Source of the DNA: Macrolepiota albuminosa
Lineage: Eukaryota; Basidiomycota; Agaricomycetes; Agaricales; Agaricaceae
Reading direction: 5' to 3'
DNA: 64,000 bases
Assembly (NCBI GenBank): GCA_027475525.1
Contig: JAMWFC010000101.1
Location: 71,101-135,100 of the forward strand
Each line of letters starts with the position of its first letter. Position 1 is the first letter of the stretch. A program made the position numbers and the translations under genes. The notes beneath the pieces are model-generated. The model did not search any database. It worked only from the letters and a program-made list of their open reading frames with translations, and was not told the origin of the DNA. This document shows positions 55,201 through 63,637 of the stretch, piece after piece.

Positions 55201-55708
55201 CGTCTTCCCTACTGACCACTATTGCTGGTCCTTGCTTCTGTACTTGTGTCGTCAACGATGACGGTCCCGGTTCAGTGGCAGCATTGGCCACATATTCCAA
55301 ATGCCGTTCCGTAGGTGCAGTCCGGAATGGGGTGCTATGCGCAAACGCGCTGCCTTGTACCATTTCCGAGTACTGGGTAACGTCCGGTTGACCCTCCGAG
55401 GGAGCTGAAGAGCTCTCGGGCAATACCGGATACATCAGTGAGGGCATTTGGCTCGCTGGCAGCGACACTCCTGAGACCGCGGATCTATCTCCTGGTTTTC
55501 CACCAGGTCGTACAATGGACATCATCCGTGATACGGATAGCCCACCAGGCATTCCATAGCTCGCGCTGACATCGCGAGGGGTCTTTTCATCCCGCTTTGG
55601 CGGGGGTTGGTATGCTGACGCAGATTGCGTCTTCACAGCCTGTAGCACAGGTAAGTCACCTGCGTCTGCAGCTGGGAACGGAGGATCCGGATCAAGAGAG
55701 CCAGTCAT
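52208..55708 (-). CDS. Gag-protease polyprotein of copy A
   Basis: 1,166 intact residues from the ATG at 55,708, about 110 bp from the 5' LTR. The N half is long and low-complexity with acidic and basic stretches. The capsid-like domain lies around residues 600-790 (GGHRFSQLEDWAMDVCYHLA, EGEARNWFRRHVLHINRDKS, YAIRYEQSTRTANHYEQRS). The zinc knuckle is CYNCGRSGHFAKECP (C-x2-C-x4-H-x4-C), followed by an acidic linker. The aspartic protease is HPAWTLWDSGSTTTGITPQF with ANFDRYDMIIGTPFMHKNKV, and it stops soon after at TGA CTA G. The protease is thus on the Gag side of the stop, and RT and integrase lie behind it. Gag builds the particle and the protease cuts the polyproteins. This is the best preserved frame in the window, with no 77-bp duplications. 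Confidence 0.92.
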   Translation of the reverse strand: MTGSLDPDPPFPAADAGDLPVLQAVKTQSASAYQPPPKRDEKTPRDVSASYGMPGGLSVSRMMSIVRPGGKPGDRSAVSGVSLPASQMPSLMYPVLPESSSAPSEGQPDVTQYSEMVQGSAFAHSTPFRTAPTERHLEYVANAATEPGPSSLTTQVQKQGPAIVVSREDDNVVRLDKALTTPGSPELHRRAGKQPQVRHDGLRRVMDLESELESSDDEESKRSHSTLSIQLQLVLDRYPAVVKESTRKRLQLYVVKHLQLLAARSHDVPRADSSEYIELFVRIFELEVVEYLKRKAARGSAVSTATPADSVECEMSVRRRAPLIADAMELLNAPRQADESQQDYIRRQNAANRQRIVSGVPQQALSEVETVTTTPAEPEAALAVQEVKTPRKQVTIKEEVDEVHILEERTRPRRIVRCVHLVDNWNERVNYQRIRNQDLRDHGESFIDDQGVVFEGREGITPVDDMRRQFAARTAEPDRDPGGSDDSSGHYERREPNRRNHDGGDRDRRNDDQDDNNRRDRGRQAGGLPAEQQVRQQPTARPERVVNEHLFRSPRAFSMPAPHDLRETTPGMNEAVRIHMDHMHDCLTRLVDDSLGVRFKFPAGVSPRKSDGKHIRAYAGGHRFSQLEDWAMDVCYHLAACCYGGDDMDQERIFVLHEFMEGEARNWFRRHVLHINRDKSHWTFKEVLIGLYNWFVNAATMQEARDAFRKAVYDAKTGVQTFYDDLVGHAQNMAIYPDEYTICETFLDGIPADMRRALIRDDNLSPEVNTVTEFLAYAIRYEQSTRTANHYEQRSSRRGPVNRQAVKVGTFLAKRTEMENNRNPRFVVRKTIPGGQRPRSKPAGQLPAKDSRPVSGQNQVAPRGVVAPAARMAGKTAGVPGVGQRRPAGDPSACYNCGRSGHFAKECPAPPKAHIRAAHTAAAPSDVVSDDEDDEIVEETEEELQAEADGSEVDDAESVQIDGDEYVAVDVYDSDYYTCDDEEEHLFALTECRGDQRVRMRRITLQKATNKLQRPHYTPEEKECLVTYVDVNGHPAWTLWDSGSTTTGITPQFAHVNAIRVHELEEPLMLQLGTVGSRAMVQFGAEVRIKTSGTSTKEYVDIANFDRYDMIIGTPFMHKNKVSLDFVNDMVVVNGTPLKAKKVVLNDTDGRLRRYRATEKRRDERN

Positions 55709-55819
55709 GGAAGCACGTTTTCAGCGTGATGCCAACAGAGAATCGAGAGGTTTTGATGAGAGTTGCCTAGTCGGTAACAAGCCTAGCGTCTAAAGCCGAT
55801 AGCAGAAGATTTAAAAAAA

Positions 55820-55995
55820 TGTAACCTGGGGTTACTAGTCAGAACTATCTGTGTATTTCACACAGTGCTAAATCAGACCGCAATATCGGATTTGACTAGT
55901 ACTTAGTGCGAAAACAAGATGTTAGCTTACGTAATACTCTACTAATTGATTATAGCATCATTGACGCTGATGGTAATACGGATGACCCCGTTACA
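55820..55995 (-). repeat. 5' LTR of copy A
   Basis: 176 bp. The promoter of the element must lie here (minus strand), but it is short and I see no clear TATA box. The Gag ATG is at 55,708, about 110 bp inside. Confidence 0.95.
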
Positions 55996-56000
55996 TCGAG

Positions 56001-57030
56001 GTTCCCCACTTTCCTCCCCTCTCCATTCCTCCCTGCAATAACTCGAGGCTGCACGTCTCCCCTTCCCTCCTTTTCTCATCTCTGACGCCAGCATACGTCT
56101 ACAAAAGGGCTCTGCAAACCTACGCAGGCCTATGCAAGCCACCAGCAAACATCCACGCAGATGTACGTTGATGGACTCAAACCTACACAAGCCCACGCAG
56201 GCCTGTGCAAGGCACCAGCAGACATCCACAAAGGCCTACGCAGGTCTATGGGGTCTGGTTGGACCAAGGAAAAAGGTAACTTTGTCTTGCCCGCCGTATG
56301 TCTGTGGGGGAGAATCGAACCCCTGGCCTTGAGAAAGCCTTCAGCAACGGAATGCACATTTAACCATTGCACTGCAGGTCCATTACTAACGGATAGATTC
56401 AAAGGTCAGATAACACAATAAATGGACACCTACCTACGTTTCTGCAGATTTCCATATGGATTTTTTGAGGTGGAATGGGGGTGGCATACCTCCTAAAAGA
56501 GTTTTTGTGGCTTGAAAGGGGTGTTGGCATCAGCAGCCATCAGCTGGCATCCGTTGGCATCCATTGGCATCCGCCAGATATCTGCTGGTATTTGTTGGCA
56601 TCCACAGGAATCTGTCGGCAACCCCCAGCATCGTCCAGCATTGTCCGGCATCAGAGCGGGAGAGAAGGAAACGGGGTGCGTGGATGTCCACTGCATGGGG
56701 TGACGTCTCAGAGAGCGTGGGGGGTGGTGGAAGAGGGATGGAGATGGGGAGAAAGAGGAGGAAGGGGGAAGGGGAGGAGCGTGGGTGTCCGCTGGTATGC
56801 CAGCGGACATAGCAGACGTTGGACGTCATGTCAGGAGGGAGGAGGGAAGCGGGGTGCATGTGGTGAATGGAGATGGTGTGTGAGGTAGTGTAGAGAGTGG
56901 AGAGGATGGCACTGGGGAGAAAGAGGAGGAAGGGTGGAAGAGGGTGCGTGACTGTCCGCTGTCCGCTGGCATGCCAGCAGATGGTAGCTGACGTTGGCAT
57001 GTGAGCCAGCTGACATCAGCGGTGCAACCA
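56001..57030. repeat. Low-complexity repeats next to copy A
   Basis: 56,100-56,260 repeats CACGCAGGCCTRTGCAAG and CACCAGCAGACATCCAC. 56,520-57,020 repeats TTGGCATCCGTTGGCATCC-like words, GGGGAGAAAGAGGAGGAAGG twice, and TGCCAGCGGACATAGCAGAC-like words shared with 43.4 kb. The ORFs across it are repeat artefacts. A tRNA-like segment is listed separately. Confidence 0.5.
56302..56381 (-). repeat. tRNA-like sequence (pseudo-tRNA or SINE head)
   Basis: Minus strand: GGACCTGCAGTGCAATGG (A-box-like), a possible anticodon arm TTC-CGTTGCT-GAA, then GGGGTTCGATTCTCCCC (clear B box with T arm). The acceptor ends do not pair well and the D arm is weak, so it is probably not a working tRNA. Confidence 0.4.
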
Positions 57031-57112
57031 GTCCCAGTGGTTCAGTGGAATATTCGTTTATTGATATTCAATATTGTGTACAGCGGTAGGTTCTACTCCC
57101 CCTACTCTACCT
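57031..57112 (+). repeat. tRNA-Gly-like repeat, copy 1
   Basis: CAGTGGTTCAGTGG (A box) and GGTAGGTTCTACTCC (B box) with the same spacing as the copies below. The most diverged copy; the acceptor ends are not recognisable. Confidence 0.45.
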
Positions 57113-57241
57113 TAATGGGGACTAATGGTGTGTTTTTATATGGGTGCATTTTTGCTCTACATATACATTGTACTAACCTGTAGTAAGCACCTGTGGTAGT
57201 TGATCTGACCAAAACTCTAGCAATTACTGAAGCAGGATAGG

Positions 57242-57490
57242 ATGGAGGAGTTGACACATGAGATCATTCCAGAGCTCATGACAAGTGACGATACACCAGG
57301 GCTGACTATCTTTTTTACAAAGACCAGCACAAAGGTATCCAGCCACAGTGTATTATCAACTGGTCATGAGCTCTGGAATGAATACACACGCAAACTTGTC
57401 CATCTTATGCCACTGCAGAAATCTCTGGAGTTTTCAACGGATCAAATTTATGATGCTAGCAGATGTCAGCGGCCTGCTGCTATCATATAA
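57242..57490 (+). CDS. Small hypothetical ORF with inverted repeat
   Basis: 82 codons (MEELTHEIIPELMTSDD...). It resembles nothing I know. It contains a perfect 19-bp inverted repeat (57,264-57,282 and 57,363-57,381), which makes a structural or palindromic-repeat origin as likely as a gene. 57,490-57,789 holds no gene that I can see. Confidence 0.25.
   Translation: MEELTHEIIPELMTSDDTPGLTIFFTKTSTKVSSHSVLSTGHELWNEYTRKLVHLMPLQKSLEFSTDQIYDASRCQRPAAII
57264..57381. repeat. Perfect 19-bp inverted repeat
   Basis: Left arm TCATTCCAGAGCTCATGAC (57,264-57,282), right arm its exact reverse complement (57,363-57,381), with an 80-bp loop. Confidence 0.9.
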
Positions 57491-57789
57491 TGTGAACTAG
57501 CAGAAGTTGAACCCACCTCTTGTGCACAATATGAAATATCAATTTATAAATATTCCATTGTACCACAGGCGCTTACTACAAGTCAGGATGGTGTTCATGT
57601 AGTGCACAAATGGACCTATACAGAATTTGAACGAATAGAGATTTTACTGCAACTGGTGCATCTGTATTGAATTGACAATATTAGACTGATATTTATTTAC
57701 ACCATAGAAGTATACAGGAAAGAGGAAAACCATGGTTTGTAGCGGAATATTAGACCAATATTGATTTACACCATAGCATTATACATGAA

Positions 57790-57868
57790 GCGTCTGTGGT
57801 GTAGTGGAATATTTCCAATTGGTATTCCTTGTATCTTGCAATAGGTGGGTTCGACTCCCTCTAGTGCA
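57790..57868 (+). repeat. tRNA-Gly-like repeat, copy 2
   Basis: Starts GCGTCTGTGGTGTAGTGG, B box GGTGGGTTCGACTCCC, ends CTAGTGCA. Preceded by a flank TTTACACCATAGCATTATAC shared with the next copies. Confidence 0.6.
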
Positions 57869-57948
57869 TTGACATCGAATTTAAGAATTTTTGACCACAC
57901 ACAGAATATTAGACTGATGTTTATTTACATCATAGCAGTATACAGTAA

Positions 57949-58027
57949 GCATTGGTGGTCTAGTGGAATATTATCCATTGGTCTTTATTATGTCTTGCAA
58001 TAAGCGGGTTCAATTCCTCCTAGTGCA
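57949..58027 (+). repeat. tRNA-Gly-like repeat, copy 3
   Basis: Starts GCATTGGTGGTCTAGTGG, close to eukaryotic tRNA-Gly, and ends CTAGTGCA. The acceptor halves GCATTGG and CTAGTGC can pair with two G-T wobbles. The B box is GCGGGTTCAATTCC. The anticodon arm is replaced by an AT-rich stretch, so it cannot be a normal tRNA. Same 5' flank (TTTACATCATAGCAGTATAC). Confidence 0.6.
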
Positions 58028-58161
58028 TTTATTTCAAACTGTTTAGAATTTTTGACCTGCTTAGCTAATTGTTATTTACTACATAGTATGATAAACAAAG
58101 TAAGGCCCTAATTTAAACAGGGTGACATGATATCTATTTAGACTATAGCAGTGTACATTAA

Positions 58162-58241
58162 GCATCAATGGTTTAGTGGAATATTATCCATTGGTGTTTA
58201 TTGTGTGTTGCAGTAGGTGGGTTCAACTTCTGCTTAGTGCA
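58162..58241 (+). repeat. tRNA-Gly-like repeat, copy 4
   Basis: Starts GCATCAATGGTTTAGTGG, B-box remnant GTGGGTTCAACTTC, ends TTAGTGCA. Same 5' flank (TTAGACTATAGCAGTGTACA). 58,242-58,437 after it repeats text from about 58,040-58,110 (TTTTTGACCTGCTTAGCTAA). Confidence 0.6.
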
Positions 58242-58437
58242 ATAAACATTAAGATGTTTGCAATTTTTGACCTGCTTAGCTAATTGTTATTTACTAAACT
58301 GTAAGATAAACAAAGTAAGGTTTTGTCAAGCAATAAATCAAACTTCTTTTGTAATTTAAACAGGGTCACATGATATCTATTTTCAGAACTTGCTTTGTGT
58401 AAAGTTCTTGTCCGTTTCTTTAATCCTCCATCCGCCA

Positions 58438-60329
58438 TGTCTAACAAAAAACTCCACCAATAGGTCATTGACGTGGATGTTCGAGTATTATACCTTGCTT
58501 TCAGAGGAGACCTGCATCAACTCAAAGCACAGCAGAAGGACCTGGTAAGATACAAGCACTCCTGCCTAATAGACATGCACTAATAGTCGTCCTGTAGATT
58601 GACATGTGGTTCAAGGTTAGGGACGTCAAGGATGACAAGAAACTCCTCCTTGATGCCAGGAGAAGTTTTATCAACAAAGTTATCCCGCTACTCCAAAGCA
58701 AGCTTTCTGACGAGGATATGACCAGGCAGTTGAAGGACGCTGCGAAGAAATGGACCCAGAGGAGCAGAAGGGGGGAAGAACCAAGTGGGGGCAAAGAATG
58801 ACCTGATCTGTCAACTAAGGCCAGTCCGTCGACAGCACTGGCACGAGAAGACCGAATAGGTCATAGGCCGGCAGCAGGAGATTTGTCTGGTCTGTCATCA
58901 ATTCTGAAGAAGAGAAAACGACTGAGTTCTCCAGCAGCAGGAGCCAAATTCCAAGAAGCTAAAACAGATGACCTATATTGGTCAACGTCCTCCTGGTACC
59001 TATTGTTGACAGAAGAAGCAGGAAGATGAGGATGAGGACAAGGATGAAGAGGAAGAGGAAGAGGAAGAACAAGAGGGCAGGATACCGAAGAGGGAAATTA
59101 CTGGAGGGATGCTATTGGGCAGGTATCTGAGGACAGCATCTCGTCGCGAGGGTCAGCACATCAACTTCCCTTGCCAATATTGTGCAAGTAAGCGGCTACA
59201 GTGTGTCAGGACAAAGGGCGGTACTGCATGCAATCCCTGCTAGCTCATTTACAAACAAATATGCAGCCTGACAATTGTCAAGAAAACCATCAAGCCCAGC
59301 AACAAGGGAAAGAGGAAAAAATCACTGAGAAAGAAGTCAGTGACAATTATTGAGAGTGATGACGGTATGAAACTCTTTTCCTGCTCAAATAGCTAACCAA
59401 AAGTTAGCAGATGAACCAGCCAGTCCAATCGTGGGACCATCAAAACCATCTGTCTGTCCATCCCAACCGTCGACCTCCAACCACCCAGCAGATCCTCTTC
59501 CAGTCAAGGGAAAGGGCAAGGAGCGGGCAATGAAGTCTAGTCACAGTGAGGATATTGTGGCTGGTGTAATGGCAGGGGTGGAGAGCTGTTTGGACAGGAT
59601 GGAGAATGGGTTCCAGGAAGCATTGCAGAATGTTGGGGAGCAGGTGCGGGAGGGGTGGAGAGCTGTTTGGACAGGATGGAGAATGGGTTCCAGGAAGCAT
59701 TGCAGAATGTTGGGGAGCAGGTGCGGGATGGGTTTGTCATGGCTGAAGCAAGCTGGTTACTGCGTATTGAGGACTTCTTTCATTGCTACCAGACTCAGGT
59801 CGACATGCTCGGTGGCCACATGGAAGCCCTGCAAACCAATGTTTCTTGTGCGGATGAGACACTTGCATTCCACGATGGATGGATCCATCAGATGGAGGAG
59901 CAGATCTGCCATATTTTGGGTATGGTTGACACTTTGCAGAGTTGACTTCACATCTCCACCCGTCCCTCCAGTCCGTCAGCTCAGGATGATGTGGCAGTGC
60001 ATCCAACAGGGCACAGTGAACTTGGACCCATTGTTGAAGAGAAAGAAACCACTCCTGACTCCACTGCTGACCAATCTCCTGCCACTGCTGACATATCCGT
60101 TCCCACTGGTGACATCTTTGCCCTCGCCACTGACTTATCCACTCTCACTGTCGCTCCATCTCCGCTTCAACAAACATCCTCAGGGATGTTTTCTGCACGA
60201 ACATCTCCGTCACCCCCTCAACCATCTTCTATCTCTTCACCAGCCCTTGCCAAGGACCCTCTCCCTGGCCCAAGAGGACAGGCTTGCAGCAACTCCCAAA
60301 GTAGTCGGCCGCCAATGCAACAGACCTGA
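58438..60329 (+). pseudogene. Basidiomycete Zn2Cys6-like family gene, degraded
   Basis: Pieces on the plus strand follow each other like one spliced gene. 58,465-58,554 codes VIDVDVRVLYLAFRGDLHQL and ends at a GTAAGA donor; an acceptor lies before 58,598 (IDMWFKVRDVKDDKKLLLDA...), with a stop at 58,799. 59,020-59,240 codes an acidic stretch, then CQYCASKRLQCVRTKGGTACNPC: Cys-x2-Cys-x6-Cys-x8-Cys-x2-Cys, followed by TAG where the last spacer of a Zn2Cys6 cluster would run (next Cys seven positions on). 59,431-59,945 codes KGKGKERAMKSSHSEDIVAG and a helical part (CLDRMENGFQEALQNVGEQV), interrupted by a 77-bp duplication (59,575-59,728). After a TGA at 59,943 a Ser/Thr/Pro tail runs in frame to 60,329. 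A fragment lies at 8,470-8,800. It may bind DNA; function unknown. Confidence 0.5.
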
Positions 60330-60441
60330 TCATCCAGTCAGCTTACTGAGAGATGGAAGGCAACAGAAGACAAGTGAAGATGGATGGTTTAAGATGGACG
60401 GCTTATTATTGCATTGCTTTTTTTTGCTATGACAGACATTG

Positions 60442-60846
60442 CTACATTTTTGTAATACTATAGTTTATAAAAATGTAATGTAACAGTTCCCCCTTCTCCA
60501 CTTCAATGATGGCGGACTGACCAAATGACCTTAGTGCGGCTGCTACTCCTTTTTGCTGATATAAACATATCAATGTATTGAGCTGCATCTTCCTGTAGCA
60601 TTTGTGCTTGAGACTTGCAGGGTCACTTGGAATTTGTTGACAATTGGTTAGGCAATGCCTTGCACTTCTTTTGGTTTTGTAATGCCGGCCTTTCCTCATC
60701 TTCAAATTGGTCATTGTCCTCATCTTGAAGAATGTCGAGCACCCTTCTTGACACTCTATATCTAGGGGAACCATCACTAGGGCCATTAATTGGAGGGTCT
60801 GGATGGCTTCATTCTCTTTGTTGTAAAAGGTGGATGGTAGTGGCAT
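60442..60846 (-). CDS. Hypothetical ORF
   Basis: 134 codons (MPLPSTFYNKENEAIQTLQL...), fairly basic, with a Cys/His-containing middle (HCLTNCQQIPSD). I do not recognise it. It lies convergent to the Zn2Cys6-like gene, with about 110 bp between. It could be a remnant exon. Confidence 0.25.
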   Translation of the reverse strand: MPLPSTFYNKENEAIQTLQLMALVMVPLDIECQEGCSTFFKMRTMTNLKMRKGRHYKTKRSARHCLTNCQQIPSDPASLKHKCYRKMQLNTLICLYQQKGVAAALRSFGQSAIIEVEKGELLHYIFINYSITKM

Positions 60847-61638
60847 CTACCACTACTGTATCATCACCACATTTGTCATGAACAGATTCGTCAAGAGCGG
60901 ACTTGTCATGAGCAGAAGCTGATACATTTGGTCAGGATTCGTTGTGAACCGTGGATCTGTTGTGGCGCTGAGGCTAGGGAGTGTGCAGTGAGCACAAGAC
61001 AGGGGGTTCTTCCTGTAAGTCAGGCAGTAGTGTGTGTGGTATGCTAGGTGACAAGAGAAGTGTAGGCCCTAGTTGCCACTCCAAGTTGGCTGCAGATCCA
61101 GTGACTAAAGCAGATCTGCCATCAGCGGCTCCATTATGAGCAATGGTCCTACTGTTGCCATTGACTACTGCAGATCCAGTGACTAAAGCAGATCTGCCAT
61201 CAGTAGCTCCATCATTAGCAATGGTCCTACTGTTGCCATCAACTACCGCTGATAGTGTTGGCCTTTGTTTCCGATTTTTCCCTCCATTTTTGCATGTAGC
61301 CTTATATGCTGCTGCTGCTGCCGCATTTTTTTCACGATCAGCTCAGATGCTATATTTGCCAGCTACTGGCTGCTTATGATGGTTGAGATAAACCATCTAG
61401 TGGAAGGCATCACCAAATCTATACTGTCCTTGATGGTTTCTCCAAAAGTTTAATAAACACAATAGCTCAGGCCAACCAAGATTATGGAGATCTTGGAATA
61501 TCAGACTCTCTGAAAGATACCTTGAATGTATGAATTGCTGATCATTGGTTCTCACTGCCTTGTAAGGAGCAGATTCATACTAGTAACCAGATGCAATTTC
61601 TGATGGAGTGATCAGATGATGAGCAAAGGTGGAGAAAA
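60847..61638. repeat. Spacer with an imperfect 78-bp repeat
   Basis: 61,091-61,246 holds two diverged copies (about 78 bp apart) of GCAGATCCAGTGACTAAAGC..., different from the exact 77-bp class and probably natural. No convincing gene. Confidence 0.45.
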
Positions 61639-62806
61639 CTAGAATTCACTGTAATGAGTATTTAGATAGTCCCGGACAAGCATTTCCAATTCTGCCCGAG
61701 TTTGAAATATATTTGGTCCTGGATCTGCTGGTAATATTGGGAATCCATCCCTATCCAGATCAAGGATGAGGTCATGGTGTGTAAGGATAGGAGGAGTCAA
61801 ATCATGGGGTGATTGCATGTTGGACGGCATGTCTCTACCAAGAAGAGCAGACATGTAATCCATCATTTTCTTGTTGAGGTCACTAACAAGGTCAGGAAAG
61901 GAGTCTTGAAAGGTAGGTCAGTTAGCATGGGTCAAATATGACATATTATCATGACTATAATTGGTGTCAAAATTGTTTAAAGAATGATGGCACCACATAC
62001 ATTCTAATAGTCATGCCTTCATCTGCATACCAACCAACAACAGTCCAACTCAACATGCCCATCTCTCTAAATTGAAGCACATCTGCATCGTCCACATGCT
62101 TCAAATCATGCTTTCTGGCCTTCCTAGAGAGACAACGATTAGAAAGCAGAATTAAGCGGACAAATATACAACAAATAGAGGATGGATAGGGAATGGAAGG
62201 AGTACCAACTTGCGCTGAATTTCTGGTGGATTTCCTTTTTTGCTCCATTCTGCTGCCATCTTCCGTAAACAACTTTCCTCCTGCGGTGTGAGTTGATGCA
62301 TAACATTTTTGACAGCCACATTATATTGTGCAAATGCATCCAATCCCAAGGCATTGTGATCCTTACCCCTCAACAAGTTCTGGATCTCCTCGTTTATCTC
62401 CTTTGCCATTGTCTGCCGAACAACATTTCACAGTAAAGTTTTCAGGAGCACTTTTGGATCTTTATGCTGATAATAAAGGCGCCAGCAATTCTTGATATAC
62501 TGGACAACCTTCTATTCAAGCAAATGATGTCTAGTTCTTTGCAATGAGTTGCTGTACCTACTTTGATTCTCTCTATCTACTCTTCCCCTGTCTTTGGCTT
62601 TGTCCTCTTAGTGGCCCAGTAGTTGAAGATATCTGTTAGAATTTTATCCTTCAAGATAGCAGTCCAAGCTTAAGGAGTAGTTGAGGAGCGGTAGAGTTCC
62701 TTGTATGGTTCAAAGATAGATCTTTCTTCCGCTGTAAATATCGGTTCCACTCGTCTTTTCTTTGGTGAAAATATTGGTTCAGGTGGTTGCAGGAGGGCAG
62801 ACATGT
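61639..62806 (-). pseudogene. Degraded member of a basidiomycete multigene family
   Basis: Minus strand from the ATG at 62,806: MSALLQPPEPIFSPKKRRVE, FTAEERSIFEPYKELYRSST, a TAA, then AWTAILKDKILTDIFNYWAT and a TAG. 62,409-62,210 codes MAKEINEEIQNLLRGKDHNA and LTPQEESCLRKMAAEWSKKG... EIQRK. A GT...CTAG intron of about 80 nt joins to ARKHDLKHVDDADVLQFREM, GMLSWTVVGWYADEGMTIRM. 61,866-61,639 codes the end (DGFPILPADPGPN... LEMLVRDYLNTHYSEF). I recall this order (KxxIxPxxFNHW, helical acidic part, xQFREMxML, FPxxPAD, HY) from abundant basidiomycete hypothetical proteins often found near transposons. Two stops make this copy non-functional. Confidence 0.5.
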
Positions 62807-63637
62807 TTGTAGACAATATAACTTTCTGCAACCACACAGTTCTCAACTAAAAGATCACATGATAAAATATAGATTTTCCATTTAGTATCCATTGATGACA
62901 AACAGATTCCGTTTGTCTTCAACGGATAGGGTCCGCTGTCTGCTGGTATCTGGCCCGTCCAAATTAGGCATATTGCTGATATCAATGAGTGATCTCATTA
63001 GATCTCCGGTACAATGGCTAGGTCCTGGCCATAGATATTTTGATCATGAACCTGAACTCTCTAAAGAAACGCAAGTGACCAAAAACAACAGTCATCAGAC
63101 AAAGGGACCTCATCCTGTTTGCTGAGGAAAGAACACAACTCACTCAGAATACACAAGGGTTGCCAGTCCTCATAACACAACGGCTACTACTGGGTCCTGT
63201 TCCCATTGTAACTGGTGCACCATCTGCAGCATTTGCAGATGATGATAACTTTGCACACTTAGACAATAATCCAATGGTAGATAATGTAGATGATACAATG
63301 CTGCAGCATTTGCAGATGATGATAACTTTGCACACTTAGACAATAATCCAATGGTAGATAATGTAGATGATACAATGCCCGTATCTATAAGACATGTAAA
63401 GGTGATTTGAATATATGCTATTATTGAGAGTGAATTATTCAAGTTCATATATAGACACAGGCAGATTATCTTAACGACTTCATCAACCATGTTCCACAGT
63501 TGCTCAATAGATTGCTTGGTCATGAATCAATGGATGATGTTACTGATTGCCTTGCTTGTCCTGGCTATTACCTCGCACAATGGTGATGCCGTGATTGTGT
63601 TGGGTCAAGAATATTCTGTCGCGGATATTTCTGCCCC
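62807..63637. other. Spacer or 5' exons of the right-edge gene
   Basis: Short plus-strand open pieces, e.g. RLLLGPVPIVTGAPSAAFAD and FAHLDNNPMVDNVDDTMPVS (63,180-63,400), could be exons of the gene that runs off the edge. The exact 77-bp duplication at 63,224-63,377 writes part of this twice. Not resolved. Confidence 0.35.

Larger units (their letters stand above)
43510..55995 (-). mobile_element. Gypsy element copy A, near complete
   Basis: Two 176-bp LTRs (55,820-55,995 as 5' LTR, 43,510-43,685 as 3' LTR on the minus strand), flanked by a perfect 5-bp target duplication TCGAG (43,505-43,509 and 55,996-56,000). Inside: Gag-protease, RT-RNase H, integrase with a chromodomain-like tail, and a large ORF3. 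The polypurine tract (minus TTGGGGGGTA) lies next to the 3' LTR. I do not recognise a tRNA primer site after the 5' LTR (it begins TTTTTTTAAATC). A solo LTR is nested at 45,294-46,118. In-frame TGA codons lie at 52,208, 51,962, 49,950 and 44,827. Confidence 0.95.
44..63377. repeat. Scattered exact 77-bp tandem duplications (probable assembly joins)
   Basis: A stretch of 77 bp is immediately repeated at many unrelated places. First copies begin near 44, 401, 1681, 1815, 7211, 7624, 8217 (three copies), 18396, 18848, 20901, 21549, 23307, 23787, 24079, 24193, 24831, 25526, 25722, 26085, 28106, 29821, 30733, 33161, 35144, 35781, 36674, 45897, 46636, 47887, 51675, 59575 and 63224. The offset is 77 in each case measured, and copies compared base by base are identical. 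The repeated sequences are unrelated, and the repeats ignore reading frames and element borders. Inference: neighbouring contigs of a k=77 de Bruijn graph joined without removing the shared overlap. Treat each second copy as suspect when reading the genes below. Confidence 0.85.

Noticed and set aside
56475..57016. ORFs on both strands across the GGCATCC and GAGGAAGG repeats
   Set aside because: Low-complexity repeats without stops; frames on both strands are equally open and carry no domain.
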